From the NCBI GenBank assembly GCA_016793925.1, contig JAEULH010000011.1, positions 1 to 54,281 on the forward strand: 54,281 bases of DNA, in the 5' to 3' direction. A model generated the notes under the pieces. The model ran no database searches. It was not told where the DNA came from and saw nothing but the letters and a program-made list of their open reading frames with translations. This document shows positions 6,811 through 18,860 of the stretch, piece after piece. The number at the start of each line of letters is the position of its first letter. Within the stretch, counting starts at the first letter, position 1. The position numbers and the translations under genes are program-made. This DNA comes from Rhodospirillales bacterium (GTDB lineage: Bacteria; Pseudomonadota; Alphaproteobacteria; Rhodospirillales; Defluviicoccaceae).

Positions 6811-7266
6811 CTACAGATAATCGCGCAGCATGGCGACCAGCGGCGCATCCGCCGGCGGCATCGCCAGCGAGGTCATCGCCAGCGGCCGCAGCCACTTCAG
6901 CGCCTGGCCTTCGCGCGGGTGCGGCGTGCCCTTCCACACCCGGCACAGGTAGAGCGGCATGAGCAGGTGCTCCCGGTCGTAGCGGTGCGAAGCGAAGGTG
7001 AACGGCGCGAGGCAGCTCTCGGTGATATCGACCCCGAGTTCCTCGCGGAGTTCGCGAACGACGCAGGCTTCCGGCGTCTCGCCCGCATCCACCTTGCCGC
7101 CGGGAAACTCCCACAAACCGGCCATCGCCTTGCCTGTCGGCCGCTGCGCCACAAGCACCCGACCGTCGATATCGACCATGGCGACGGCGGCGACGAGAAG
7201 GAGCGGCAGGGGTGGGAGCGGATCGCCGGCGGCGACGCGCAGGCAGCCCGAATCCGGCCCCGTCAC
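6811..7266 (-). CDS. mutT: NUDIX hydrolase, MutT-type 8-oxo-dGTP diphosphatase
   Basis: 151 residues. The Nudix box is complete: GGKVDAGETPEACVVRELRE continuing EELGV, about residues 57-80. The protein hydrolyses oxidised nucleoside triphosphates; LWEFPGGK and the length fit MutT rather than RNA pyrophosphohydrolase. The GTG at 7266 is the most upstream start, 7 nt after the argJ stop; the real start could be a few codons later because family members usually begin just before LLVAAVA. The argJ-mutT order on one strand is a recurring alphaproteobacterial arrangement and implies cotranscription. Confidence 0.88.
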   Translation of the reverse strand: MTGPDSGCLRVAAGDPLPPLPLLLVAAVAMVDIDGRVLVAQRPTGKAMAGLWEFPGGKVDAGETPEACVVRELREELGVDITESCLAPFTFASHRYDREHLLMPLYLCRVWKGTPHPREGQALKWLRPLAMTSLAMPPADAPLVAMLRDYL

Positions 7267-7273
7267 CGTCCCC

Positions 7274-8548
7274 TCACGATCGATAGGAGGCGTTGATGTC
7301 GATGTAGTCGTGGGTCAGATCGCAGGTCCACACCGTCGCCACGCCGCTGCCCACCCCGACGTCGACGGCGATTTCGACCTCCGCCCCCTTCATGTGCCGG
7401 GCGACCGGGCCTTCGTCGTAGCCGGGCACGGGACCACCGTCGGCCGCGACGGCGAAGCCGCCGACGGAGATCGCCAGCCGGTCGCGGTCGATCCGCTCGC
7501 CGGCTTTGCCGATCGCCATGACGATGCGTCCCCAGTTCGCGTCCTCGCCGGCGACCGCAGTCTTGACCAGCGGCGAGTTGGCGATGGAAAGCCCGATTAC
7601 GCGCGCCGCGGCATCGGATTCGGCGCCGCCGACGGTGATGGTAATGAATTTGCGCGCGCCTTCGCCGTCGCGCACCACCTGGGTGGCGAGGTCGACCATG
7701 ACCTCGCCCAAGGCGACGCGGAAGGCGTCGATGCGCGGATCGGCGGGGTCGTGCACCGGCGCATGTCCGGCCGCTGCCGTCGCGAAGGCGAGCAGGGTGT
7801 CGTTGGTCGAGGTGTCGCCGTCGACCGTGATGCAGTTGAACGACCGCGCCGCCGCGTCCTCGACGAGGCGCTGCAGGGCCGCCGGCGCGATCGCCGCATC
7901 GGTAAAGACGAAGGCCAGCATCGTTGCCATGTCGGGGGCGATCATGCCTGCGCCCTTGGCGATGCCATTGATGCTCACCGGCCGGCCCTCGATCTCCGTC
8001 GTCCGCGTCGAGCCCTTGGCGAAGGTGTCGGTCGTGGCGATGGCCCGCGCCGCGGCCTCCCAGCCGCCCGCAGCGAGGCCGTTGTGCAGGCCCGGCAGGG
8101 CGCGGACGAGGCGGTCGACCGCCGGCGCCTCGCCGATGACACCGGTCGAGGCCACGAACACCTGATCGGCGGCGCAGCCGAGGATGCCGGCCGCGGCGAC
8201 CGCGGTCTGCTGCACCGCCCGGTCCCCCGCGGCGCCGGTAAAGGCGTTGGCGTTGCCGGCGTTGACGACGAGGCCGCGGGCCTGACCCTCTCCAAGGATT
8301 TGCCGGCACCACAGGACCGGGGCGGCCGCCGTCTGCGAGCGGGTGAAAACGCCTGCGACGGCGGAGCCGGGTTCGAGGACGACGAGCAGCACGTCGTCGC
8401 GGTCGCGATACCGCAGACCGGCGGCGGCGGTGGCCAGACGAAGGCCGCGCACCGGCGGCATCTCCGGGAAGCGCGCCGGGGCGAGCGGCGAGGCGCCGGG
8501 CTTGGCTGAAACGTCGGAGGCGGTTTGCATGGCGAGACCCGTTGTCAT
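7274..8548 (-). CDS. argJ: Bifunctional ornithine acetyltransferase / N-acetylglutamate synthase ArgJ
   Basis: 424 residues. ArgJ transfers acetyl from N-acetylornithine to glutamate, closing the cyclic arginine pathway. The self-cleavage and nucleophile motif KGAGMIAPDMATMLAF is present; the Thr of MATML starts the beta chain after autocleavage. The core begins about residue 30 with RGLRLATAAAGLRYR and the C terminus has the family ending LTHDYIDINASYRS. ATG 8548 is used; ATG 8530 (MQTASD) or 8557 are alternatives and none has a strong ribosome site. It is divergent from secA with about 220 bp between. Confidence 0.92.
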   Translation of the reverse strand: MTTGLAMQTASDVSAKPGASPLAPARFPEMPPVRGLRLATAAAGLRYRDRDDVLLVVLEPGSAVAGVFTRSQTAAAPVLWCRQILGEGQARGLVVNAGNANAFTGAAGDRAVQQTAVAAAGILGCAADQVFVASTGVIGEAPAVDRLVRALPGLHNGLAAGGWEAAARAIATTDTFAKGSTRTTEIEGRPVSINGIAKGAGMIAPDMATMLAFVFTDAAIAPAALQRLVEDAAARSFNCITVDGDTSTNDTLLAFATAAAGHAPVHDPADPRIDAFRVALGEVMVDLATQVVRDGEGARKFITITVGGAESDAAARVIGLSIANSPLVKTAVAGEDANWGRIVMAIGKAGERIDRDRLAISVGGFAVAADGGPVPGYDEGPVARHMKGAEVEIAVDVGVGSGVATVWTCDLTHDYIDINASYRS

Positions 8549-8669
8549 GGGCGTCATCCCGGCGGGTTGGCCCCGTCGGCGGCGTCGGCGCGATAATGCA
8601 CAACGGCCGCTTCGGCACAAGATGGCGACGGTTGGAGGCGACGGTCCGGACGAGGCCGCGGCGGGTCGA

Positions 8670-8698
8670 TTGACAGCACCCGACGCCGCGTTTATCTC
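8670..8698 (+). promoter_or_regulatory. Predicted sigma-70-type promoter of secA
   Basis: TTGACA at 8670-8675, a 17-nt spacer and TATCTC at 8693-8698. The -35 matches the consensus perfectly and the -10 four of six. The start site would fall near 8705, about 65 nt before the secA ATG, which itself follows GGGGAA. Confidence 0.6.
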
Positions 8699-8768
8699 TT
8701 GAGGCAATGGCAGCGATCGGCTTGCTGGCGGCGATTGCGCTATTTTTTGCGTCTTCTCGGGGAAATGG

Positions 8769-11501
<2,733 letters not shown>

Positions 11502-11599
11502 CCGCGCGCGGGGCGCCATGGCGCGCCGACGCGCTGTAATGCAGCCCCGGTCTTCCCTCAGGCTCGGTTCCGATCGCCTTCGGCTCGTCTGAGCCCTAG

Positions 11600-13378
11600 C
11601 TAGCGGCGGGAGTGCTCCGCCGCGTCGGCGGCGAACAATTCTTCCAGTTCCTTGGTCGCGGCTTTGGCGAGATCCTGCATGCGCTGGGTGTCGTTGTGGA
11701 GGCCGTGATGGGCGTAGAGCCGCCGCTCGTCGTGGCGGCGGAAGGTCTCGACCGCGCTCGCGGCCTCGTCGTCGGGCACTCCCAGTCCCTGCAGGACCGC
11801 CCGGGCCATGTCGATGCTGGACAGAAAGGTCTCCCGCCAGACGACCTTGACGCCCGCGTCCATCAGCCGATAGGCGTGGTTGCGGTTGCGCGCGCGGGCG
11901 TAGATGGGCAGCTTTGGGAAATTTTCGCGCACGGTCTCGGCCGTTCGGACCGACGCGTCGGGTTCGTCGATGGCAAGGACCAGGGCCGCCGCCTGATCCG
12001 CTTTGGCGGCGCGCAGCAGATCGATCCGCGACGCATCGCCATAGAACACCTCGTTGCCGAACCGGCGCACGAAATCGACCTGGTCGGGGCTGATCTCGAG
12101 CGCGGTGAAGGGGATCTTCTTGGCCCGCAGGATCCGCGCGACGATCTGTCCGAAGCGGCCGAAGCCGGCAATGATCACCTGGCGCTGTTCTTCGGGCGGC
12201 GCGTCGTATTCCGGCGGCGTGGCTTGCCGGGCAAGGCGGCGTTTCATGACGGCCTCTTCGCAAGCGGCCAGAATGGGCGTCGTCGCCATCGACAGGGTGA
12301 CGACGGCCTTGAGCAGATCGGCATCGGCGGGATCGAGGACGGCGGTGCCGGCGGCGACGGCAAAAATGACGAAGGCGAACTCGCCGCCCTGGGAAATGGA
12401 GATGGCCAGCGCGCGCGCCGACGATGGCCCAAGGCCGTTCGTCCGGCCGATGCCGTACAGAACCGCGAGCTTGATCGCGACAAGCCCCGCGACCAGCGCC
12501 GCGACGGTTTCGGGGCGGCCGACGATCATGCCGAGGTTGAGCGACATCCCCACGGAGATGAAAAACAGGCCAAGGAGCAGGCCCTTGAAGGGCTCGATAT
12601 CGGCCTCCAGGGCGTGGCGGTACTCCGAGTCGGCCAGCAGCAGACCGGCGAGGAAGGCGCCGAGCGCCATCGACAGGCCCAGCGACTGCATCAACAGGGC
12701 GATGGCGACGACAACGAGCAGGGCCATCGCCGTGAACAGCTCTCGGATCGCCGCCAAGGCGACGATACGCAGGGCGTAGCGCAGCAGGTAGCGGCCGACC
12801 ACGCAGAGCAGGATAAGCACGCCGAGCGTCAGCCCGGCCTTGAGCAGATCGTCCTCCCCCATCGGTCCCGGCCCACGCGGCCCGACCAGCGGCACAAAGG
12901 CGATCAAAGGGATCGCGGCGAGATCCTGGAACAGCAGGATGGAAAAGGCGACGCGGCCGTGGCGCGTGGTCAACTGGTTCTTCTCGGCGAGGTTCTGCAG
13001 GGCGAAGGCGGTCGATGACAGCGCCAGCGTCAGGCCGATGACGACCGCGGCGCGCAGGGCGACGCCCATGGCCATCGCTGCGCCCGCCAGCGCCGCGCCC
13101 GTGATCAGCACCTGCGCCGCGCCCATGCCAAGGATCGCCTTGCGCAACAGCCACAGACGCCGCGGCTGCAGCTCGAGACCGATGATGAACAGCAGGAGGA
13201 CCACGCCGAATTCGGCGAAGTGCAGGATGTCGTTGACATTGAAAACGATGCCGAGCCCGGCCGGGCCGATGACGGCGCCGGCGACGAGATAGCCGAGGAC
13301 TGAGCCCAGACCCAGGCGCCGCGACAGCGGCACCGCGAGCACCGCCGCCGTGAGAAATATCGCCGCTTCAGCCAACAT
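11600..13378 (-). CDS. KefB/KefC-type cation:proton antiporter (CPA2) with RCK domain
   Basis: 592 residues. About the first 385 residues hold twelve or so membrane helices of a CPA2 exchanger, including LLLFIIGLELQPRRLW, LFQDLAAIPLIAF (the usual D-A transport motif region) and ISQGGEFAFVIFA. A Rossmann RCK/TrkA-N domain follows (QVIIAGFGRFGQIVARIL), as in KefB/KefC and YbaL potassium efflux proteins. It would exchange K+ or Na+ for H+ at the inner membrane. ATG 13378 is chosen over GTG 13393 because GGAG lies 8 nt upstream. No KefF/KefG ancillary gene is nearby, so glutathione gating is not supported. Confidence 0.9.
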   Translation of the reverse strand: MLAEAAIFLTAAVLAVPLSRRLGLGSVLGYLVAGAVIGPAGLGIVFNVNDILHFAEFGVVLLLFIIGLELQPRRLWLLRKAILGMGAAQVLITGAALAGAAMAMGVALRAAVVIGLTLALSSTAFALQNLAEKNQLTTRHGRVAFSILLFQDLAAIPLIAFVPLVGPRGPGPMGEDDLLKAGLTLGVLILLCVVGRYLLRYALRIVALAAIRELFTAMALLVVVAIALLMQSLGLSMALGAFLAGLLLADSEYRHALEADIEPFKGLLLGLFFISVGMSLNLGMIVGRPETVAALVAGLVAIKLAVLYGIGRTNGLGPSSARALAISISQGGEFAFVIFAVAAGTAVLDPADADLLKAVVTLSMATTPILAACEEAVMKRRLARQATPPEYDAPPEEQRQVIIAGFGRFGQIVARILRAKKIPFTALEISPDQVDFVRRFGNEVFYGDASRIDLLRAAKADQAAALVLAIDEPDASVRTAETVRENFPKLPIYARARNRNHAYRLMDAGVKVVWRETFLSSIDMARAVLQGLGVPDDEAASAVETFRRHDERRLYAHHGLHNDTQRMQDLAKAATKELEELFAADAAEHSRR

Positions 13379-13618
13379 CGATGAACTCCGCACGCTGCCC
13401 GCGTGTTAACCTTGGAAGGCATCTTATCGCACAGACGCGGTCGATGCGGGCTTGCGACATGCGGCATCCGCGCGATCTCGCAGGTGCGCCGACGCGAGGA
13501 GTGGAACCGCTGCGTTGAGCCACACGGGAGGGCAAAAAGCCTCGCCGGTCTTTGCAGCTCATCGTGTCTTCGGCAACACCGTTAACACCAAGGCACCACG
13601 TCCGGGAGAAGAGGAAAC

Positions 13619-14446
13619 ATGTTCGATCAAAACGACGGAGCCGTGAGCGAAAGCGACGACCAGCAGATCTGGAGGTTCCTGGAATTCTCCCAATTCGTCG
13701 ACCTGCTGGATCGCAAGGCGTTGTTTTTCGCACGCCTCGACATGCTGGAAGACCCGTTCGACGGCCACGCCGACGAAGATGGGCTGGGCCTGCGGTCGCT
13801 GCCCGAGGAGGTGATGCGTCTGGCCGAACAGGCTGCGGCGCCGCCGCCGAAGATGGGACGGCTCGAACGCTGGTGGTCGCGCAAGGCCCAGGAGAGCGAA
13901 CAGGACAACCTCGTCAACACCATTCGCAACTACCGGCCGCCGGCGCTGGTCTGGGCGAACTGCTGGCACGCCGGCGGTTCCGGCCATGTCGCCCTGTGGA
14001 AGGGCTACCGTGCGCTCGGCAAGCTGGTCGCCATTCGCAGCACCATCGGCAAGCTTCGCGCGGCGCTTGCGGCGTCGCCGGAGCCCTCGATCTCGGTCGA
14101 GCCGGTACGTTACGCCGATGAGGCGACGCTGAAGACCATGGACGACCCGGCGAAGAGGGCCCTGACGAAGAATAACGTCCTCGCCCACGAGCGCGAGGTT
14201 CGCGCGATCCTGAGTCGCGCGGCAAGCAGCGGCGAAACCTGCCTCGGGCGCGGCTGCAACGTCGCGGTCGACGTCGGCGCCATGATCGACGCGGTTGCGG
14301 TCTCGCCCGCGGCCGAGCCGTGGCTCCACGAGTTGGGCCGGCGCGTGACGCGGACCTACGGGCTCGATGCATCCGTCGCGGCTGACGACGCGCGCCCGCT
14401 GGCGCTTCCCGATTACACGCCCGAACGGGCGCTGCCGGCTTCCTGA
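13619..14446 (+). CDS. DUF2971-like protein
   Basis: 275 residues, no signal peptide or membrane segment. The N-terminal IWRFLEFSQFVDLLDRKALFFARLDMLEDPFDG and the later NCWHAGGSGHVALWKGY show the pattern of DUF2971 proteins, whose function is unknown and which often occur in accessory or defence-linked places. ATG 13619 has GAGAAGAGG upstream. The last 34 bp overlap the convergent AI-2E-family gene. The DUF call is from memory. Confidence 0.75.
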   Translation: MFDQNDGAVSESDDQQIWRFLEFSQFVDLLDRKALFFARLDMLEDPFDGHADEDGLGLRSLPEEVMRLAEQAAAPPPKMGRLERWWSRKAQESEQDNLVNTIRNYRPPALVWANCWHAGGSGHVALWKGYRALGKLVAIRSTIGKLRAALAASPEPSISVEPVRYADEATLKTMDDPAKRALTKNNVLAHEREVRAILSRAASSGETCLGRGCNVAVDVGAMIDAVAVSPAAEPWLHELGRRVTRTYGLDASVAADDARPLALPDYTPERALPAS

Positions 14447-15549
14447 GGCGCTTGCCCGGCGGCCACGGTGGGCGGCGGCGGCAGCGCTGCGCCCTCCCTG
14501 CCCGGCCCCTCGAACGAACTCCATTCGCGCACCAGGGTATAGCCGACGGCAAGGAAGATCGGGCCGAGAAAGACGCCGAGGAAGCCGAAGGCCAGCGCGC
14601 CGCCGAAGACGCCGAGCAGGACCAGGAGAAGCGGCATGGCGCTGCCGCGGCTGATGAAATAGGGCTTCAGGAAGTTGTCGACCCCGCTGACGACGAGGAG
14701 GCCCCAGATGCCCATGAAGATGGCCCAGCCGATCTCGTCCCTGTAGACCAGCCATGCCGTCGCCGGCAGCCAGATCAGCGGCGCGCCCGGCGGCACGATC
14801 GAAACGAAGAACGTAATGAAACCGAGGAACAGCCAGGCCGGGATGCCGGCGACCCACATGCCGATCGCGGCCAGGGTGGCCTGGGCCAGCGCGGTGCCGA
14901 TGACGCCGTAGACGACGCCCTTCGTCGTTCCCTCGGCCACCCTCATCAGCCGATGCGCGCGTTCGCCGCCGAGCCGCTGGGCGAGCGCGGTCAGGCGCTT
15001 CGACGCGGCTGCACCGTCGCGATAGAAGAAGAAAGCGGCGACGACGCTCAGGGTCAACTCGATCAGGCCGCCGCCGATCCTGCCGCCAATCCGCAACACC
15101 CACTGGCTCGCCGGGCCGATGAGGCTGCGCGCCGTATTGGCGATGCGGACGTTGTCGACGCTTTTCCATTGCTCCACGAGATCGGGGCCGACGACCGGAA
15201 TGTCGGCAAGCCAAGTCGGCGGCTCCGGCAGCCCGGCCGCGATCACGCTTTGCACTTCGTTGACGCTGCGAACGGCGCTTTCGGTGAGACCGCTACCGAC
15301 GGCGAACATCGGGACGAGCAGCGCCACAGCGAGCACCGCCGTCATCAGCGCCGCGGCGACCGTCGGCCGGCCGCCAACCAGCCGCTGCACGCGCAGGTAC
15401 AGCGGCCAGGTGACAAAAACGAGGATCAACGCCCACGCCAAGGCGGTGAGAAACGGCCGGAGGACGATAATGCAGCCGCTTGCAATCAGCGCCAGGGCCG
15501 CAAGGCCGGCGAATGCCTCGACCCTGCGTCCCTGCTCGGTTGGAGCCAC
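14413..15549 (-). CDS. AI-2E family transporter (PerM-like membrane protein)
   Basis: 378 residues with a paired N-terminal hydrophobic segment, a soluble loop (about residues 80-150) and five or so further helices. The conserved family stretch is SIVPPGAPLIWLPATAWL followed by VDNFLKPYFISRGSAMPLLLVLLGVFGG. Family members export AI-2 in E. coli (TqsA) or act as sodium/proton exchangers, and the substrate cannot be told from sequence. The C-terminal tail is Pro/Ala-rich. It is possibly cotranscribed from upstream SYLF genes on the same strand, 35 bp away. Confidence 0.9.
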   Translation of the reverse strand: MAPTEQGRRVEAFAGLAALALIASGCIIVLRPFLTALAWALILVFVTWPLYLRVQRLVGGRPTVAAALMTAVLAVALLVPMFAVGSGLTESAVRSVNEVQSVIAAGLPEPPTWLADIPVVGPDLVEQWKSVDNVRIANTARSLIGPASQWVLRIGGRIGGGLIELTLSVVAAFFFYRDGAAASKRLTALAQRLGGERAHRLMRVAEGTTKGVVYGVIGTALAQATLAAIGMWVAGIPAWLFLGFITFFVSIVPPGAPLIWLPATAWLVYRDEIGWAIFMGIWGLLVVSGVDNFLKPYFISRGSAMPLLLVLLGVFGGALAFGFLGVFLGPIFLAVGYTLVREWSSFEGPGREGAALPPPPTVAAGQAPQEAGSARSGV

Positions 15550-15584
15550 GCCGGCGGCCGCCGCCTCGCGACCGGCGGCAGGGC

Positions 15585-16157
15585 CTACTTCGTTTCAGGC
15601 TCCATGCGAACGTACTGATCGGCGGTCAGGGCGACGCTGCCCATCAGGCCGGAGGCGTTGTTGACAAAGACGACGACCGGAACGTTCAGGTCCGCCACCG
15701 AAATCGTCCCGCCGAGGCCGGTATCGATGACCGCAAACGAGGCATCGACGCCGAACTCCCAGTCCTTGCCCTCGGTGAAGCTCTGCAGCGCCGCCGGCGT
15801 CATGAACATGATGATCTGGTCGCGCTCCATATACCCCGCCTGCAAACCGAAGGAGCCCGATCGGACCTCATAATGATCGATGATCCGGCCGCCCTTCATC
15901 AGCGCGCCCGCGCCATAGCCGCCGCCGACGATCAACCCGCCGCGGGAGTAGTGCGGAATCACCAGGATCGCCTCGGCCCGATTCGCAAACTCCTTCGCTT
16001 TCGGCTGAGCCTTGAAAAGCTCCTGAAGAGCCACCTTCGAGCGGGTGTCGATTTGATCGAACGACGGCGCCGCAGCCGCCGGCGACGCGTATGCGAGGCC
16101 AATGGCGAAAGCTGCGATGAGAAGCCAAGCCAGCTTGGCCTGTAATGCTATGCGCAT
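15585..16157 (-). CDS. Secreted SYLF (YSC84-type) lipid-binding domain protein
   Basis: 190 residues. A Sec signal peptide is clear (LAWLLIAAFAIGLAYASPAAAA, cleavage near residue 29). The rest is a SYLF domain: AEAILVIPHYSRGGLIVGGGYGAGALM, then GSFGLQAGYMERDQIIMFMT and WEFGVDASFAVIDTG. SYLF domains bind phosphoinositides or other lipids in eukaryotes; bacterial roles are unknown, presumably periplasmic or outer-membrane-linked. A second SYLF gene lies 425 bp upstream on the same strand. Confidence 0.88.
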   Translation of the reverse strand: MRIALQAKLAWLLIAAFAIGLAYASPAAAAPSFDQIDTRSKVALQELFKAQPKAKEFANRAEAILVIPHYSRGGLIVGGGYGAGALMKGGRIIDHYEVRSGSFGLQAGYMERDQIIMFMTPAALQSFTEGKDWEFGVDASFAVIDTGLGGTISVADLNVPVVVFVNNASGLMGSVALTADQYVRMEPETK

Positions 16158-16217
16158 GTCATTCCTCCCTCAAAAGCATAAAGTTGATCTCAACGTAACT
16201 GGCTGCACCAGCTTCAA

Positions 16218-16499
16218 TCAGCTTTGCTGACGGCAGCTGTCGATAGCCTCCTCAAGGCCGCTCCAGATGTGCCTGCTCAGGATAAGCATAGGCTTACGCC
16301 GCAAGGTATAGGTGATTTGTTCGGCATCCGCATCGAGATCGTAATCGATGACAACTTCTCCAATTGGGGTGGAAGTCCTCGCTGTGCCAGCCGGACTAGT
16401 CTCCGGATCGAAGGTTGTTCCAAAGCGGGTCCGCGCCATCGCCTTTACCTTCTCCCACACATGGACCGATACGTCCTCGAAGGTTCGGCTATCCTGCAT
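16218..16499 (-). CDS. Small hypothetical protein between two SYLF genes
   Basis: 93 residues from ATG 16499. Codon use looks like real coding sequence. It contains a predicted beta hairpin (GEVVIDYDLDADAEQITYTLRRKP) and a C-terminal helix ending in CRQQS. No signal peptide or known domain is recognised. The upstream ribosome site is weak. It is probably cotranscribed with the flanking SYLF genes. Confidence 0.55.
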   Translation of the reverse strand: MQDSRTFEDVSVHVWEKVKAMARTRFGTTFDPETSPAGTARTSTPIGEVVIDYDLDADAEQITYTLRRKPMLILSRHIWSGLEEAIDSCRQQS

Positions 16500-16582
16500 G
16501 CCGTCGCTGTCTCTTTCGCTTTCCTATGTTGGTCGGCGCGTCCCGGCCCGGGCTCGAGACGCGCGACCGCCTTTGCAATGGC

Positions 16583-17134
16583 CTAGCGCTTGATCTTCGA
16601 GATCTTCTGCCCCTCGAATGAGAGATCGGCCATGAGGCCCTTCGCGCTGAAGATGTAACCGACGACCGGATCCGTCATCGATTTTGCGTCGATCGACCCG
16701 GCCTTGGAGGTATCGATCACGGTAATCCCGGCGTTGCCGCCGACTTCCCAACCGTCGCTGTTCTGGAATTTCTTCAGCGATTCGTCGGTGAGGAACATGA
16801 TCACCTGCGAGCGCTGCTCGGCGCCGAGCTGCAGGCCGATCGAGGCGGCCGTGGTGCTGTAGAAGGCGACCGGCTTGCCACCGATGACGAGCGCGCCTTC
16901 GCCGTATTCGCCGCCGACGCCGACCGCGGCCTTCGTGACCTCGGGGAAGACGAGAATGCCGCTCGCCTTGTTGCCGAACTCCTTGCAGGTCTTGACGGTC
17001 TCGTAGCAGGTCGCGAGGGTTTTTTGCACAGCGGCCGTCAGCTCGGCGCCGGTCTGGGCGGCCATGGCGCCAGATGTCGAGATCGCAACCGCAACCGCGG
17101 CCCCAGCGACCGCTGTCAGTTTCTTCCAAGCCAT
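16583..17134 (-). CDS. Secreted SYLF (YSC84-type) lipid-binding domain protein, second copy
   Basis: 183 residues from ATG 17134 (MAWKKLTAV), after AGGGGAA. An upstream in-frame start would spoil the signal peptide, whose cleavage is expected after SGAMA near residue 27. The SYLF core reads ASGILVFPEVTKAAVGVGGEYGEGAL, then IGLQLGAEQRSQVIMFLT and WEVGGNAGITVID. It is clearly homologous to the 15585-16157 protein but diverged well beyond a recent duplication. It has a Cys pair near residues 42-48 (TCYETVKTC) that the other lacks. Confidence 0.88.
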   Translation of the reverse strand: MAWKKLTAVAGAAVAVAISTSGAMAAQTGAELTAAVQKTLATCYETVKTCKEFGNKASGILVFPEVTKAAVGVGGEYGEGALVIGGKPVAFYSTTAASIGLQLGAEQRSQVIMFLTDESLKKFQNSDGWEVGGNAGITVIDTSKAGSIDAKSMTDPVVGYIFSAKGLMADLSFEGQKISKIKR

Positions 17135-17353
17135 CTTGTTTGTTCCCCTATCCTTCATAATGCGTGTGTCCGCACTGCCGATAGCGACGCCGGACGTTGG
17201 CGCCAATGAGCGCCGACCGACCGCAACTAAGTCCTGGTCGGTCCCCGTCTAACGCAAGGCTAGCATGGCAAGCCTCCGCAGTTGGCGAGAATTCGTCCTT
17301 AACCTTTGATACCCGACCGTTCGCCAAGTGTTCCGCCAACAGCCACCGAAGTA

Positions 17354-18754
17354 TCAGTAGATACCGGTCAGGTAGTAAAAGCTGATTATCACCGCCACCG
17401 CCAGTGTCTTGATGACGGTAATAGCGAAAATGTCCTTGTAGGACTGGCGGTGGGTCAATCCAGTCACAGCCAGCAGGGTGATAACCGCGCCATTATGCGG
17501 AAGCGTGTCCATGCCGCCACTGGCCATTGAAGCGACCCGGTGCAGCACTTCCAGCGGAATGTTGGCGGCATGCGCATTCGCGATGAACTGCTCGGCCATT
17601 GCCGCCAGGGCGATGCTCATACCGCCCGAGGCGGAGCCGGTGATGCCCGCGAGTACGGTGACGGTGACCGCCTCGTTGACCAACGGGTTGGGAATCGCCT
17701 CCAAAGCAAGCCTGACGGTATCGAAGCCGGGCAGCGATGCGACAACCCCGCCGAAGCCGTACTCGGAGGCGGTGTTCAGGGTCGCCAGCAGCGCGCCGGC
17801 GATCGCCAGCTTGGTACCGTCGCCAAAGCGCATCCGCACCGAGCCGAAAGCGGACACGACGACGAAGAGCACGCCGACAATCAGCGCGCCGATGACCGCC
17901 CAGATGGCAGCGATCTTGCCGATCGCGATGGGCGTGGGCGCGCCGCTGCCGAGCGCGAACTGGAAGGTCTCGCCGTAGAGCTCGGGGATGAGGTCGGTGA
18001 ACACGCGGTTGAGGACGAAGACGAGAACGAGCGGAAGGATCGCCAGGAACGCGTTCGGCAGCATCTCGTCCTCGAAGGGCTCCGGCTCATTCTCCAGCGG
18101 GTACTTCCCCCCGCTGGTGTATCCCTCGCCCGCCGCGGCGGCCCGGCGGCGATTGAACTCCAGGTAGCTCATGCCGACGATGAAAATGAACGTTGCGCCG
18201 ACGACGCCCAGCCACGGAGCGGCCCAGGTTGTCGTCTGGAAAAACGTCGTCGGGATGATGTTCTGGATCTGGGGCGTTCCGGGCAACGCGTCCATGGTGA
18301 AGGTGAACGCACCGAGCGCGATCGTCCCGGGGATCAGCCGCTTCGGAATGTCGACCTGGCGGAACAGTTCAGCGGCAAACGGGTAAACGGCGAAGACAAC
18401 GACGAACAGGGACACGCCGCCGTAGGTCATGATCGCACAGACGAGGACGATCGAGAGCATGGCCCGGCTGGGCCCGACCAGGCGCACGACCGAAGAAACG
18501 ATCGCTTTGGAAAAGCCGGAGATCTCGATGACTTTTCCGAAAACCGCTCCCAGCATGAAGACAGGGAAGTACAGCTTCACGAAGTTCGCCAGCCGATCCA
18601 TGAAGACGCTGGTATAGGCGGGCGCGACCAACGCCGGGTCCGTCGCGAGGACCGCGAGCAGGGCGCAGATCGGCGCGAACAGGATGACGCTGTAGCCTCG
18701 ATAGGCGACGAACATGAGCAGGCCCAGCGCGAGCAGGAGAACGACGACGTTCAT
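17354..18754 (-). CDS. GntP-family permease (gluconate/hydroxyacid:H+ symporter type)
   Basis: 466 residues with about 12-14 membrane segments. Family landmarks are FPVFMLGAVFGKVIEISG, IMTYGGVSLFVVVFAVYPFA and ALPGTPQIQNIIPTTFF, then the C-terminal SGGMDTLPHNGAVITLL. GntP members carry gluconate, idonate, glycerate or 3-hydroxybutyrate with protons; the substrate is not readable from sequence. A polar cytoplasmic insert (about residues 207-235) separates the halves. It stands alone on the minus strand between a SYLF gene and a CBS gene. Confidence 0.88.
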   Translation of the reverse strand: MNVVVLLLALGLLMFVAYRGYSVILFAPICALLAVLATDPALVAPAYTSVFMDRLANFVKLYFPVFMLGAVFGKVIEISGFSKAIVSSVVRLVGPSRAMLSIVLVCAIMTYGGVSLFVVVFAVYPFAAELFRQVDIPKRLIPGTIALGAFTFTMDALPGTPQIQNIIPTTFFQTTTWAAPWLGVVGATFIFIVGMSYLEFNRRRAAAAGEGYTSGGKYPLENEPEPFEDEMLPNAFLAILPLVLVFVLNRVFTDLIPELYGETFQFALGSGAPTPIAIGKIAAIWAVIGALIVGVLFVVVSAFGSVRMRFGDGTKLAIAGALLATLNTASEYGFGGVVASLPGFDTVRLALEAIPNPLVNEAVTVTVLAGITGSASGGMSIALAAMAEQFIANAHAANIPLEVLHRVASMASGGMDTLPHNGAVITLLAVTGLTHRQSYKDIFAITVIKTLAVAVIISFYYLTGIY

Positions 18755-18860
18755 GGCGGATCACCTGGCTAAAATTGAGCACGGTCGGGCCGGCGGCTTG
18801 GGCGGCGTCGGCATGCCGCATCGGTCGCGCCGGGGGTAAAGGGTCACCGGAGGTAAAGGG

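Noticed and set aside
11502-11599. A rho-independent terminator between secA and the antiporter gene.
   Set aside because: A GGCGCCATGGCGC-like palindrome is present but has no loop of suitable size and no T-tract.
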